Below, one piece after another: positions 1 through 12,879 of a DNA stretch of 64,000 nt. The notes under the pieces are model-generated. The model had not been told where the DNA came from. It saw only the letters and a program-made list of their open reading frames with translations, and ran no database searches. The stretch spans positions 10,008,701 through 10,072,700 of the forward strand of contig NC_091374.1 of assembly GCF_038502225.1 (NCBI RefSeq). Reading direction: 5' to 3'. Positions within the stretch are counted from its first letter, which is position 1; each line of letters starts with the position of its first letter. The stretch comes from Cherax quadricarinatus. Lineage: Eukaryota > Arthropoda > Malacostraca > Decapoda > Parastacidae. The translations under genes were made by a program, and so were the position numbers.

Positions 1-99
1 TTATATAAACTTAATTATTTTTTCACAGACTTCTCTACTTTCAATGTAACATCATCAATACTTTCAAGACGCGGTACAACCCCTGTACCATACCTTGCA

Positions 100-560
100 A
101 CAACTCTTGGAGTCATCGACCCCGCGCCTTTGTCTGGTCTCATACCAGGCCTCCTGGCTGCTGACCTGATCAATCAGGTTGCTAATGCTGACCGCAAGCA
201 ATCCAAGATATGCACCACAAGCCAGCTAAACATTCCCCCACCCTTCTTTTTAATGGAAGTATTTTGCACAATTTTTCCTTTCTCCTCCTCTGATATGGAG
301 TGATTTAGGTATGTACGTTTGGGACTAGCCCCTCCAGGATTTTCCAGGTGCCAATTATAATGTACCTTTCTCGCCGACGTTTCAAGGACTACCATTCGAG
401 GGACTTCAAGCATTCTCAGTAGTTCAGAAGTCTGAATCTATATGAGCAGTAAAGGTTCCTTGCACATTTTCTAACTCTGCAATCTCTCTTGCCTTCAACA
501 GTGTCGTTAGTATATAAAAATATTTCAACTTGGAGACAACACGTGACCGGAAGGGTATCA
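100..560 (-). mobile_element. Non-LTR retrotransposon ORF2 3' fragment
   Basis: Minus-strand reading gives broken pieces such as ARKVHYNWHLENPGGASPKR and AELENVQGTFTAHI, which resemble the region after the reverse transcriptase in arthropod CR1/jockey-like LINEs (a consensus of the form LE-x-V-Q-R-x-F-T-A-R-I, then WKILEG). The same block recurs, in the same orientation and more intact, at 35215-35760. Stops and frameshifts show it is dead. Confidence 0.6.
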
Positions 561-1079
561 TCACTACCTGAAGAGGGTTTCGAGAATCAACGCTCCCGCG
601 CCCAGGTCTGTGACCAGGCTTTGGCGTTTTTTTAGAGTGCTGTAGTTACCCAGCGTATCTTACGTTCCGGGAGTGACAGCAACTTTGTGATTCTTAAATG
701 TGAGGCCTTCTCATACTGTTACTCCCAGCTCTCGCAAACTGAAGTTTCGATGATCCTTTCAAACTTATCACACTTTAAGGGTGAAAAGAAATACTGAAGA
801 GATAAACTTGAATGCAAAGTCCTGGAGGCTTAACTTTTCCTTTGATGAGTTTCGAGAATTTTCCTACTCCCGGAACCCCGTCCAACAGATTGAACAAAAC
901 CACTAACGCAATTGAAAGAAACCCATATTACTGACTGGCATGCGAAAACCAAGGCAAAAACCACATCCAAAATTGGACATTTGCTTATGAGATGAAACCT
1001 AATGACAAATAAATAAGTGACATACCATAATTAAAATATGATTGTGTTCAGTTTTCACAAGACCCGATATTCTGTGATG

Positions 1080-2140
1080 AAAGTGGGTTAAGAAGTAAGA
1101 TTGGTAAACACATGGAGCCATTACATACTCTTGGATGCACTAGAAGAAACAAAATACAGACGTAGTATACACAGACTTCGTAAAAGTCTTCAGCAAATAT
1201 AATCATAACCATAGTGTAATAAGCTCACAAAATGCGTGCAAATGAAGCAATGAGAAAAGTGGGTAGCTGGATTTTTAATTTTCAACAAATCAGACCACAA
1301 CGAAAAGCTGCTCCCCAAAGCACAGTACTTATCCCAATTCTCCTTCTCGTATTTAACATAGAAATTTAGACGATACCAATATTCGTATTAGAGTAGCATC
1401 TACTGAGGGCACAGTAAATCTCTCAGCTGATAATAACAAGGTCTTCCAGTGGGTCACGGGAAACCAGATTTGCAGCAAAGACAAGTTTCATTTACTCCAC
1501 TTTGGAAACAATGTAGAAATAAAAGTGGAATGGAATGTTTAAAACATTCAACAGAGCGAAAGAGGACTCAGGAGTGTTAATACTGAAGTAAGTTTAGGGA
1601 CTATGGCAGTGCTATCACAAACGGAAACTGATAGGCTGGATAACTAAAACCTTCAAAACAATATATGCTCTCTAGAATATAATATTGCTGCATCTTAACA
1701 GCACCTTATATAAGCAGTCGAAATTCGAGAACTGCAGAATGTACAGAACGCCTACATTTTCCAGTATAAATTTCAAAAGTAGACGAGGAAAAAGAATCAT
1801 AATTTATACTTGGAAAATTCTCGAGATTGGTCCCAAATCTGCACACGGTAGATGGCGCAAAATACTTTCAATGAAATGCAGGGATACAGGGAGAACTTAA
1901 GTGTAAGGAGATCAAGACTTTTCAACACCTTCCCTTTGTATGGTGTATTGATGAATTGGACACTAAACCAGTTATTTACAAGGCGTATTACCAACATACC
2001 TCTATCTGTCTTCCAGAGGGAACTAAGCAAGTCTCTCAAGTTAGTTCCCTATCAGCCAACTGTGGTACCTACAATCGACTGTGCGGTAGGCACCAACAGC
2101 ATGGTTTATCAGGCGACCGACTAGGAAGCCTGGTCCGACA
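1080..2140 (+). mobile_element. Decayed non-LTR retrotransposon, RT to C-terminus
   Basis: Successive plus-strand frames carry recognisable LINE reverse transcriptase landmarks: VYTDFVKVFSKYNHNHSVIS (the DFAKAFDKVDH block), then PQSTVLIPILLLVF (the PQGSVLGPILFLV block), LSADNNKVFQWVTGNQ (the D-L-x-K-x-x-x-W-A block), IIIYTWKILE, and finally RELSKSLKLVPYQPTV. The order is correct for ORF2 of a jockey/CR1-type element. Many stops and frameshifts make it a fossil. The FADD active site is not visible. Confidence 0.75.
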
Positions 2141-3100
2141 CAGTCTTCGGGTAACCTTGTCAACCTCACTCATCCACCTTTTTTTTTTACCTCAATTGCA
2201 TTTCATAGCTTATATTAACACAATTTGACTGAGCCAGTGTCATCATATAGCCAATATCTCTTATCCACGTTCATATGCAACTAACCTAAGATTTGACAAG
2301 GGCATAATAAACAAGGAACTATCAAAATTCTCTGGGAAACAGCTTGAGAACTTTAAACACAAACTATTGAGCGATGAATGCGGAAGTGTACCGAGGCTGC
2401 ATAAAATATGTCCTGCTGAGAAAGCTTAAAATGATAGAGAACTCTAGAAAAAGTTGCTGAAATACCACGAAAAACGGTAAATGTCACAACAATGCAAAGA
2501 AACTTTACACAGAAATTACCGATATAGAAGAGAAACCAAAACATTCCTACCAGACACAAGAAAAACAGTCATTCAGGAAATTAAAAATAAAATCTGAAAT
2601 TTTTAAACGTTATTGGCCCTTCTTAAAGGAGTCATATACAGATGACTTAAAAAAAAAAATCCTTAAACGCATTAACTTAGTCTGATCAACACCACAGGAG
2701 TTAAATACTTTTTATCATAAACTTTCAAACGCACAAGTTATTCAGCCAACAGCAGGTGCATGTTACAGATACCGGAGTCTAACTGTTATATTTATACATT
2801 AATACAAAATATCATTAACACGTGCATTTAGAAAACAGTTTTAGATTAAGCAGAGATCCCAGACGCCCTAAAATGTGTAGACAATGTGTAGACAACGTGT
2901 AGACAACCTTACTTCACAAAGGTGGCAGTTGAATGATGACTACAAATTACATACCAACAGCGCAAACATCACACTTTAAAATGTCTACCGTCTTAAAAAA
3001 GAATGAGCTACACAATTATCAGATGATGACAAAATAATGCTAACTTCATGGAATCTTGGAACAGAGGACTTTGAACAGAGGCTACTTAGTAACCTCTGAC
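2141..3100. other. AT-rich intergenic sequence
   Basis: No gene, RNA or clear repeat was recognised. Short open frames here are not supported by composition or motifs. Confidence 0.5.
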
Positions 3101-3189
3101 CCAACTCTTGGGCCATGACCTACTTCCAATACCTTGACCTGCTGCATCTCATCTGACTTGTGTATATATATATGCACCCATCGTCCTGC

Positions 3190-3450
3190 TTGTGCTTCAG
3201 ATTCATCAAGACTACGGAGCTCAACACCTGCTCCTAGGCTCAGGGACTTGCTATCTAACCTTTCACTGTCTTCTGTATATACATGATTTCTGCGAGGCTG
3301 AGGACCGATTACCTCATCTACAATCTTCCGCTTATGTCCCTGCTTTGTGGTAATAAGTCTCTGGTTAGCAAAAGTCTAATAAAGATGAACAAATATTGCA
3401 CATGTCTAATTCATCATCTGATTGGTATTTTATACCAGCGATATATTATA
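3190..3450. repeat. Dispersed repeat family Y, decayed copy
   Basis: The stretch has a run close to 'cacatgtctaattcatcatc' followed by a Gly-Gly-like 'tggtatt', plus 'attcatcaagactacgg'. Similar stretches occur at 7060-7245 and 53400-53610 in this orientation, and at 6885-6960 and 45360-45490 in the reverse orientation. It probably belongs to a terminal part of a retroelement. It encodes no intact protein. Confidence 0.5.
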
Positions 3451-3699
3451 CATAGGTTGGCTTGCGGGTTGCTGGTAGCAACAGCCTGAATGCTGACTAT
3501 ATAGTCACATCCCAGGCTGGGACAGCAGACAGACTAACCGGATACAGGTGTAGCAGAGGTATCCTGCTCCTTTATACCTCCAAGTGTAATACCTCTTGAC
3601 TGAGAAACTACAATTAACACAAATGTTATTGATAGTGTTGAATGGTTAGTTAACAGCATTGTATGGTAGTATTGGCGATAGGTGGTTAGATGGCGATGC

Positions 3700-3860
3700 A
3701 TAATTGTTAGATGACGGTGCTGGATAATTGGAAGGAAAGTAGTACTTCTGGTGGTAATGGTGGTGGTGGTGAGGGGGAAGGCAGGTAGTGACTATGGTGA
3801 TGGTGGTGGGACGTGGTTGTGGGTAGGGGTGGTGAGGGTGATGACTTATTAATGGTGTTA
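3700..3860. repeat. Low-complexity GGT/GTG-rich tract
   Basis: A degenerate tract of gtggtggtggt-type triplets produces spurious His/Pro/Ser-rich open frames on the minus strand. There is no coding support. Confidence 0.7.
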
Positions 3861-4348
3861 GTACCGGTGACAGTTACAGTATAGTGATAACATATATAGT
3901 TTGTGTTGGTGTTGTTGAGGGCGAGGCAGCCTAGTTGGCCTGCCCCGTGGTTGCTTAGGTTGGGCTCTGTATAAATACTCTGCAGCTGGCCCAGGCTGCT
4001 GGCACGGGCACCCACACTCCTGCCCGCCACCATTCACACCACTACCATACACCACTATATGCTCGAACACCATCACATATCAATAGTCAAAATCACGTGC
4101 GGAAAGGGACACTTGAGTACAGTTCAAAACATTAAATGAAATGTTTCGCCAGGAGTGGCCTCATTAGGACCGATGAAACAACAACTGGTAAAAAGTTTCC
4201 TTCAATATATGTCCTCAATTGTACACAAGTGTCCTTTTCCATACTTTGTCGGTATCAGCATACCATTTACAACCAAACTAGTCACAATCATCAAAACAAA
4301 ACACGTGCAGCGTGACAGCTGAACGTCTAGGTGCATGGCGGCATTTGT

Positions 4349-4349
<1 letters not shown>

Positions 4350-4432
<83 letters not shown>
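4350..4432. repeat. (CA)n microsatellite
   Basis: About 41 uninterrupted AC repeats. It generates poly-Cys-Val open frames that are artefacts. Confidence 0.95.
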
Positions 4433-4433
<1 letters not shown>

Positions 4434-5400
4434 GTACGTACATACGTACGTTTCTTCCTCGCTAACCCCCAGTAATAGAGTAATAACTACATTCACGAAT
4501 GACTTAAAACCTTAGATCAAATAAACAATAAAAATGACAATCTTAACAGGATGAATTAGATAAACAGAACAAATGGAGTGATAAAGGAATGGTAACAAAG
4601 AAAACGGAAGGTGAAATTAAACCACATGAAGAATAAAAACTGACAAAATATTAGAGACTGACGTACCTTGGAGCAAAGTTCATGAACAAAACTGAAAAAT
4701 TCATGTGTTAAAGTGGTGAAAAATAAAGTACATGAATGGATAAATTATAAAAAAAAGCAGTTTGCAGCATACATTAGGCCAAAATTGTAAAATGCAGCGG
4801 TTGTGTGGTACCCACATCTAAATATAAAAATGGAAAGTTGGAAGTTTAAAATTGCGAGATATGATGAAAGATGTGGACGATGGCTGCTACAAGGATTAAG
4901 AGGAGATATAACAAAACCACATGTAACGTCTTGTATAAAGATGAAAGCACATCAAAGTTATTTAGTACCTACATTAGGGATAACACCCACAGTTTAATAG
5001 TGGAAAAAAAAGAGTTGAGAGCATACTAGATTTTTTTTTTCCGCAGAGTAATCGAACAATGAAATAATTTAAAAAGAGGCAACAGTGAGCCAACCATTAG
5101 AAGGTTTAATAAATTAGTGACGATATAACACCACGAGCTCTGCTCCAGGAGCTATAGAGGATTACAAATAGGTAATGAGAGAGACGTACACAAGACACTG
5201 CAGTAGCTATCAGGGCACCCGTAAGTGCACACACAGGACGTTAGAGTAAATACGCCCTCACGCACGCGCACGCACACAAGACGCTGCAGTACGCACAAGG
5301 GCGCCACGCTGTGGCCCAGCATCACCTGCCACTGCTGCCAACTCTCAAGTTATCTACGGTGCCACAGCCCATGTTAGCATTTTTTGGTCACCTCGGCGCC
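4433..5400. other. AT-rich noncoding sequence
   Basis: Nothing recognisable apart from short A/T runs. An open frame of 64 codons near 4803 has no support beyond length, although its RYDERCGRW-like run could be LINE debris. Confidence 0.45.
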
Positions 5401-5418
5401 ACTCCTGCCTTACATTTC

Positions 5419-5422
<4 letters not shown>

Positions 5423-5456
<34 letters not shown>
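5423..5456. repeat. (CA)n microsatellite
   Basis: About 17 CA repeats. Confidence 0.9.
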
Positions 5457-5458
<2 letters not shown>

Positions 5459-5727
5459 GAAAGCCTAACAAACGCTAAAAGACGCTAAAGATGTCCTCAC
5501 TGGCTGACGGGGAAACAAGCAGAGATGATAACCATATATAAAGTCATAAAAGAGTCGGAAAGAATTAAGAATTCCGTAGCATCTTCAGTGTGAAAAAATA
5601 ATGACATTTATCAATATACAAGTTTTCCCGTGGAGATTAGTAGCACAATTTAATAAATTGAAAGAGTTAATTCAAACAAATAAATTCATTACTGAAAACG
5701 GGACACCGAGAATTACTCTACTACTTA

Positions 5728-5821
5728 AGCTACGAGGAGGTAGTCAGCGTTTAGAACCTATACACACCTGAGAGTTTCTGGGTTCGATCCCCGGGTGGAG
5801 TGAGACGAATGACCTAATTTC

Positions 5822-5855
<34 letters not shown>
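5728..5855 (+). mobile_element. tRNA-derived SINE with (AAT)n tail
   Basis: 'gggttcgatccccgg' is a perfect tRNA T-arm/B-box. It is preceded by a loose A-box-like stretch and followed 50 bases later by about 11 AAT repeats (5821-5853). This head-to-tail order (Pol III promoter then simple-repeat tail) is that of a tRNA-derived SINE. It does not fold as an intact tRNA. Confidence 0.55.
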
Positions 5856-5857
<2 letters not shown>

Positions 5858-6880
5858 TACTGGTGAAGGGGAGAGACCGTTGAACAATGTTGTGCTTGTG
5901 GCATTACCAACATGTACGCAGTGACGGAGGGAGGGAGATGGGGAGGTGCGCCAGTCTGGTAGCTCCTTCCACAAACTAAATGATCACTACCTAGTGCCAA
6001 GTGTGTCGCAAGACTCCTCCTCCAAGTATTTACCATCAACAAACTAGAAAGCACTATCCTACATAACACTATCGCGCTACTTTGCTCAACGATGCTCCTC
6101 AGTGCCAAAGGAAACACTAACGCTACGTAGTTCAACCACCTGTTTGTGATTCAAAGGATCATCTTCCCCATGGCCCGGTCTCAGACCAGGTCTCCTAGGT
6201 TGGAAAAAAAATATTACAAAATTAATTACTATAAAGAAGCATAAAGATAAGTATGTTTATACTGAATCTAAGTATTTGGTAAGAGTTACCAATCATCTCG
6301 CGTGTTCATGACAATCTTGCCCGAGTGGAAAAAAAAATCCATTTTAAACTTAACAGAATACGACAGTCGTCCCCCACCCATGGATGCTGTTCACCAAAAT
6401 AACAATGAAGGGGGACTGTAATAGGCCTTGTTGACCAATGTTAAATCACTGATATCAAACAATTCCATTTGTCTAACTTATTTTTCAATGTTTCAGTATT
6501 AGCATTACCAGAACATTCGTCTTAGTTCACTAATAAAACAAATTTGCTTTACTCAGTATCTTTACTGCCGAAACCCTTCACCTGCTCACGCTTAGGTACT
6601 ACTGTCTTGTTTTCATGCTTTTGCTTACCATGACCCCTAAGACTTTTTCACATTTCGTATAATCTAACTTTACATCACCTAGTTTATAAGCGAGAGCATA
6701 AGAAGCGTTTCGGCACTAAGTCTACTCAAGTTGTAGTACGTCTTAGTCGTCAGTAGAGTTGCAGACGAGTGGTATAATTTGCCAGGTAGTCACTGCAGCT
6801 AATATTTTGGGTAGCATTAAAAATAGGTTAGATAAATATCAAGTCTACCATGAGCGAAACGTTGTCTAAACAAAAGTTCG
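5856..6880. other. Noncoding sequence with a LINE tail scrap
   Basis: Around 6168-6202 is a short 'cccggtctcagaccaggtct' scrap of the LINE 3' end seen elsewhere in the window. The remainder holds nothing recognised. Confidence 0.4.
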
Positions 6881-6884
6881 TTCT

Positions 6885-7245
6885 GCATAATGAAGAATCA
6901 GACATGTGCAACAACTGGGTATCTTTATTACGTACATGTTTCCCCAACAAGTAGTTTTTATTAATACAATACAGGGACAAAAACAAAAGACTAAAGAGGT
7001 AGAAATTAGGTAATCAGTCCTTAAGGCAAGCAGCAGCAGTTGTTCAGTACTGTAGTCTAGAGATTCATCAAGACTACGGTCTAAACACCTGCTACTTAGG
7101 TGAATAAGTCGTGTATCTCTTGTGTTGCTGCCCATGCACTGTACTGATAAAATCACTGGTTGGCGAAATGTCTTCATAATAAGAATAACCAGTTCTGGCA
7201 CACGTGTCTAATTCTCCAATTCGTCGGTATTACATATCAATGATG
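6885..7245. repeat. Dispersed repeat family Y, two copies head to head
   Basis: 6885-6960 carries 'gacatgtgcaacaactggg' followed by 'tatctttatta'. 7060-7245 carries the reverse-orientation half with 'cacacgtgtctaattctcc'. Together they form a loose inverted repeat. Related copies lie near 3200, 45400 and 53500. Confidence 0.5.
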
Positions 7246-7584
7246 TTATAACACTGCATATAGCATTATCAAGCCCATACCTGTCAGCGTTACCATGTTT
7301 CTCCCTTACACATGTAAAAGTAAGGCAACCTTGTTGATTATGACAAAACTAATGACTGGACCACCATCAGCCACGCCCCAACAACATTAATGAGGAGGTC
7401 AAACCTTATCAGATCCATGTTAGCTGGTCAACAATTCTTAATAATTACAGAACCTTGCTTACTCAAAAATTCACAAGACACAAGACGGGTTCGCTCCCAG
7501 CATTACTGCTCACCTTGAAACCTTGCCAAATTCCTTTTAACCGCGCTAACAAAGGTAAATGGATGGACACGAGTGAAAATTACA

Positions 7585-7665
7585 AAAAAAATCAACAAAT
7601 AACCCGCACGTAGGAGAGAAGCTTACGATGACGTTTCGGTCTGCCTTGACACACACATTAAACGT
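7585..7665 (-). repeat. Penelope-associated terminal repeat, partial copy
   Basis: The stretch contains the block 'aacccgcacgtaggagagaa' then 'gcttacgatgacgtttcggt'. The same block occurs near 19996, 22378, 23334 and 45172. It is attached to the 3' side of a Penelope-like element at 23.3-24.7 kb. A short (CA)n run follows at 7666-7688. Confidence 0.6.
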
Positions 7666-7689
7666 GACACACACACACACACACACACG

Positions 7690-9590
7690 AAAAAAAAAAG
7701 CCAAAATGGATAGAAAGCATCCCCCTAAAGCGTCCCAAGATAGGCAAACGTGTGGGGGAGGAACAGAAATGTACACATGCTCAGGAAGCTTACACGCATG
7801 CGAGGGGTACCAGGGGGAAGGGATGGACGCCTGAGGGATCTCCCCGCCATCTAGTAGGTACTGTCTCCTGATATGAACTCACTGGAGGGGTAGCTCACTG
7901 GCGAGAACATTCAGGTCACAAGATCACAGGTTTCAGGGTCCGGTCTTCCTTTCATCCTCGTAAATTCCACGAGATAAACCATCCTCAGATGGTATTTCCA
8001 AAGTGATAACTCTACCTTTACCAGAACAAAATCTTTGAAACCCACATGGCAAATAAACCCGTAGGGCATTGCTTGATATCACTGACCTACTCAAGTCTCG
8101 CGGCTCCGGCTGACAGATTTCATCTGACGTACGAAAACCACTGTGATGCAATACGATAGTGAAAACATAGGTATCTTGTGTAAACAAAGCCTAGCCTAGT
8201 TGATCAGGCCCTGATCCATCGGGAGGCCTGGTCATGGACCGGGCCGCGGGGGCGTTGATCCCCGGAATAACCTCCAGGTAACTTCCAGGTAGATATCATA
8301 GTGAGTAGGAGAGCAGGACGCGGCAGATGTGACCATTCTCCGTTAAAATGGTAACAGACTCAACACAGTGTAGATGGCAGTGTGAGAGGTCTGGAAACAT
8401 TGGAAGAAGGGGGAATGTGTCTCGGTGATACTGTAATGGTAACAGTAGCTCATGATAGAGTGGATGATAGTACGAGAGATCTGTTAACGGGGGGGGGGGG
8501 AGGAAGGGGAGGGTTGTAGTCTAGAGGGTAGTATATAAGGTTTGGAAAAGAGGCAGGGGAAGGTTGTAGTCTGGAGGATAGTATATGACAGGTCTGGAAA
8601 CAAGGAAAATCAGGAAGGGTTGTAGTGTGTAGGGTAGTGAGAGGCCTGAATTACAAGAACATGAAGGACCTCTAACGAGTGTTCCTGCGATCAGGCCATT
8701 TGCCTGACACGTTAATCAAGAAGCCTTGATGCTGTTGTTTGTAGGTAACAATCTAATCCAAGTATTGCTGGAGAGCAATACTTTATTTAACCAGTTCTCT
8801 GGTCCTCTTTCCAAGATTCACGAGTCTCTGAAGTTCCCCCCCCCCCTTTACTTGAAGTGGTTATTTTAGAGCGGATGTGCAAAGTGAATATGGCAGACAT
8901 TTTCTAGGTCAATAATACTGCCCCCTTCCACTCGGTGTGTGTGTGTGGGGGGGGGGGTGTCTCACACACACAATAACATAGCATAATGGCAAAAGTTCTG
9001 CTAAACCAATATATAATTCCTTGCAGTTGTGATACAATACCGTGCACATTATGGAACCTTCATCATTCTTACAAGTAATTTTTTCTTTGCTAACAGATAA
9101 GCCAAAAATTGAAGGTGTCGTCCAGGGTTACAGTCTCCACAGACTCGAAGATTTCCTGTGTCCTCAGCGGATGCCACTACCTGAATAAATAATGTTCACA
9201 AGGATAATATCGCGCTATGTCAGCCACGATGAAAATATTTAAGTCGTATTTTTTTTATTTTTCAAGTAACATGTACAATCAGGTTTCTAGCACTAATGTT
9301 CCTAACTTCTCTATAATTATTTTGAATGTGTTGTTCAGAATATTGTCAGTAATTTATCAATAACAGAGAACGTCTTACCAGTTAATGAGACTTGCTGAAA
9401 TTAAATTGGCATAGTTCTTGTTAAGGATGTTATGTAGTGGGTGATGGAGGGTCTTCTGGCGTCTTTGACTTCTTTACACTCTATGAGGTGGCATCCTACC
9501 ACAACCACACTTAATGATGCGACCCCTGACACTTTACTAACACTCGGGTACTTTAATAACTTGAGTAAACAAGGACCGGGTATAAGAGAA
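7690..9590. other. Noncoding sequence, LINE tail piece and G-rich tracts
   Basis: A LINE 3'-end scrap ('gatcaggccctgatccatcg', then an accgggccgcggggg run) lies at 8195-8290 on the plus strand. 8440-8640 contains a loose repeat around 'gggtagtatata' and 'ggtctggaaa', with a 10-G run at 8490. 8930-8970 is a GT/G-rich run. No gene was seen. Confidence 0.5.
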
Positions 9591-9597
9591 TTGTCAA

Positions 9598-9680
9598 TAA
9601 GCCTTCCCTTCGCCTGAAGATCGAATTCGGGACCTTTTGGTTTTGAGCTGAATACTGCCCAGTGAGCTATAAATCAGTTT
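9598..9680 (-). mobile_element. tRNA-like SINE fragment
   Basis: The minus strand reads TAGCTCACTGGGCAGTATTC (an A-box) followed by a GGTCCCGAATTCGATC B-box about 30 bases on. The spacing and boxes are tRNA-like, but no full cloverleaf is visible. Confidence 0.45.
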
Positions 9681-9938
9681 TTACTTGAATTAGGTTGCAG
9701 TGTGAGCAGACTGCAGTGTCATTTGTGCTAAATTACATCACGAAGATGTAATATTGAACTGAAAGAAGAATGTTGCGGAGATGAAGAAAGGTGTAGATGA
9801 GAAAATAAAGGGTGAGAGGGTAGGAGGTCCAACACGAGACATTAGAAACACTGAAGAGAGGCGATTGTAGGAAGGACTGCGGGATGCAGCCCGGACTCCC
9901 ACATATTGACCGCCACGATGAGGCACGAGGCTCTGCTC

Positions 9939-9943
9939 TTCTG

Positions 9944-9979
<36 letters not shown>

Positions 9980-9993
9980 CTGCTGCTGCACCA
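9939..9993. repeat. (TGC)n trinucleotide repeat
   Basis: About 16 near-perfect CTG/TGC triplets, reading poly-Leu on plus and poly-Ala on minus in the open frames. There is no splice or coding evidence around it. Confidence 0.9.
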
Positions 9994-10049
9994 AGTAAAA
10001 AACTGTAAATATTACTTTCTAAACGCACCCGACATTCCAGTGAAAAGTA

Positions 10050-10445
10050 GAGGCGCCATGGACACAATACGAGAACCCCAAGTTAACAACAGTGGGCCTA
10101 CACTATTCAACATATTGCCAACAGATACCAATAATTCTGCAGGAACAAGTGTAGAAATAGTCAAGCGGAAACTGGACCACTGCTTATGGTAAGTGCCAGA
10201 TCAACTAGGTTGTAGAAGACATGTGGGCCAGAGGGTCGTCAACAGCAAGCAACAACCTGACTGACCAAACAAGCCTGGTCCCTGGCAAGAGTGAGGTATT
10301 AGACTCTCGAAACCGATCACGGTTGCTTATCAGTAGCGTTGTGGTGCATACAATAAACTCCTTAACAGCCTGGTTGATCAGCCCATCCAGCGGAAGACCT
10401 GGTTTGGGACCGGGATGTAGGGGCAGTGTCATGGGGGTCTGTGGA
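10050..10445 (+). mobile_element. Non-LTR retrotransposon C-terminus plus 3' tail
   Basis: The plus strand reads NNSGPTLFNILP, then EIVKRKLDHCLW, a stop, then VPDQLGCRRHV. This matches the LFN-x-LP ... FKR-x-LD-x-x-L-x-x-VPDQPGC end of the same LINE family found at 41240 and 42650. It is followed by the characteristic 'cctggttgatcag' tail at 10370-10440. Confidence 0.65.
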
Positions 10446-11090
10446 GTGATTACTGAAGTTCTTCATGCGGAGTGCACATGTAGCTATGAAATCAGGGTTG
10501 TTACTCCTGTGTGACGGCTGGAAGCAGGGAGAACCGAGAGCAGAGCTGCTCCTGCAACTATTTCTTGACGTGTTTTGACATGTGGCACTGTCTTGCATAA
10601 AGTGCGTGGTGCAGTGAATTCTTTGGAATGCAACAGAATGTGTCCCAACATCATTTGCGGAATCTGTACTCTGCCGCAGCCAGTCTCCTTACTCGAACTT
10701 GAATCGGTGCCTCATACGACAACTTGCTAGGCTATCTAATATTAATGAGGAGCTCTGCACTGTTTTTTAACGTTAAGAGTACAGCCATATCTCCCCCTCC
10801 CCAATCCAGGCAGCCAAATGAAGGAGGCATACAATGTCACTATGCTGAAGTGACCCAAAACTCAAATGAAAGATGACTCCCACATGCTCTCTGGTCGTGG
10901 TACTTCAGCTGGGCAAGTCCGCCTTTGTTTGTAACTTAGTCACTTATTAGTGACTAAGTTACAAGTAAGAAAGTGGACGCAGAAGATAGTGTGGCTAAAG
11001 TTCAAGAACAAAAGCGTGAGTGAAGCAAGAAAGACGTTGCTTCAAGCATCACCAGGTGGTGGGAATACCGCGGAAGGTCGAGCGACACAG
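10446..11090. other. Noncoding sequence before the 33-bp minisatellite
   Basis: No gene recognised. A long open plus-strand frame that starts at 10950 only stays open because it runs into the 33-bp repeat. Confidence 0.4.
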
Positions 11091-12385
11091 CATCACAGAG
11101 CTCCGGGGAAAACTAGTCTGAAGCATCACAGAGCTCCGGGGAAAACTAGTCTGAAGCATCACAGAGCTCCGGGGGAAACTAGTCTGAAGCACCACAGAGC
11201 TCCGGGGGAAACTAGTCTGAAGCACCACAGAGCTCCGGGGGAAACTAGTCTGAAGCACCACAGAGCTCCGGGGGAAACTAGTCTGAAGCACCACAGAGCT
11301 CCGGGGGAAACTAGTCTGAAGCACCACAGAGCTCCGGGGGAAACTAGTCTGAAGCACCACAGAGCTCCGGGGGAAACTAGTCTGAAGCACCACAGAGCTC
11401 CGGGGGAAACTAGTCTGAAGCACCACAGAGCTCCGGGGGAAACTAGTCTGAAGCACCACCTAGTCTGAAGCATCACAGAGCTCCGGGGGAAACTAGTGTG
11501 AAGCATCACAGCTCCGGGAAACTAGTCTGAAGCATCACAGAGCTCCGGGGAAACTAGTCTGAAGCAACACAGAGCTCCGGGGGAAACTAGTCTGAAGCAC
11601 CACAGGAGCTCCGGGGAAACTAGTCTGAAGCATCCACAGAGCTCCGGGAAACTAGTCTGAAGCACCACAGCTCCAGGGGAAACTAGTCTGAAGCACCACA
11701 GAGCTCCGGGGGAAACTAGTTTGAAGCATCACAGAGCTCCGGGGAAACTAGTCTGAAGCATCACAGAGCTCCGGGGGAAACTAGTCTGAAGCATCACAGA
11801 GCTCCGGGGGAAACTAGTCTGAAGCACCACAGAGCTCCGGGGGAAACTAGTCTGAAGCACCACAGAGCTCCGGGGGAAACTAGTTTGAAGCATCACAGAG
11901 CTCCGGGGGAAACTAGTTTGAAGCACCACAGAGCTCCGGGGGAAACTAGTCTGAAGCATCACAGAGCTCCGGGGGAAACTAGTTTGAAGCATCACAGAGC
12001 TCCGGGGGAAACTAGTCTGAAGCACCACAGAGCTCCGGGGGAAACTAGTTTGAAGCATCACAGAGCTCCGGGGGAAACTAGTCTGAAGCATCACAGAGCT
12101 CCGGAGGAAACTAGTTTGAAGCACCACAGAGCTCCGGGGGAAACTAGTCTGAAGCACCACAGAGCTCCGGGGAAACTAGTTTGAAGCATCCACAGAGCTC
12201 CGGGAAACTAGTCTGAAGCACCACAGAGCTCCGGGAAACTAGTCTGAAGCACCACAGCTCGGGGGAAACTAGTTCGACGCACCACAGAGCTCCGGGGGAA
12301 ACTAGTCTGAAGCACCACAGAGCTCCGGGGGAAACTAGTCTGAAGCACCACAGAGCTCCGGGGGAAACTAGTCTGAAGCACCACC
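11091..12385. repeat. 33-bp minisatellite, about 39 copies
   Basis: The unit contains 'agctccgggggaaactagtc' followed by tgaagcaccacag. Most units are 33 bp, with scattered 1-4 bp indels between 11500 and 11720 and near 12180-12270. Because 33 is divisible by three, several frames stay open (11-residue repeats such as HHRAPGETSLK on plus and VVLQTSFPRSS on minus). I treat these as artefacts. Confidence 0.95.
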
Positions 12386-12676
12386 TTTATCACCATAATA
12401 AAATGCCGCCCCACAACACTACACAAACACCACGAGTACTTACAAAACAAATCCACCAGTTTCCAGCCAAATAAAGCCTGGCATGTTGCTCATTCCAGGC
12501 ATCATATTAACTGTTACTTCAGTTAAAAATTAAAAACAATCAATCGGATATTCTGAACGATTCGTTGTTTATTTAAAATTATAATTCCCAATACTGGAGC
12601 TGGAATAATTCATTACTAACCCAGACACTATAACGTAACGTCGCTGCGGCCCCGCTCTTGACCACTGTCAAGGGGG

Positions 12677-12879
<203 letters not shown>

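Noticed and set aside
5728..5855. Functional tRNA gene
   Set aside because: Good B-box but no complete acceptor or anticodon stem; the AAT tail points to a SINE. The same holds at 9598, 22455 and 30025.
10950..12184. Plus- and minus-strand frames with 11-residue repeats
   Set aside because: Direct translation of the 33-bp minisatellite. No start context, splice site or non-repetitive domain.
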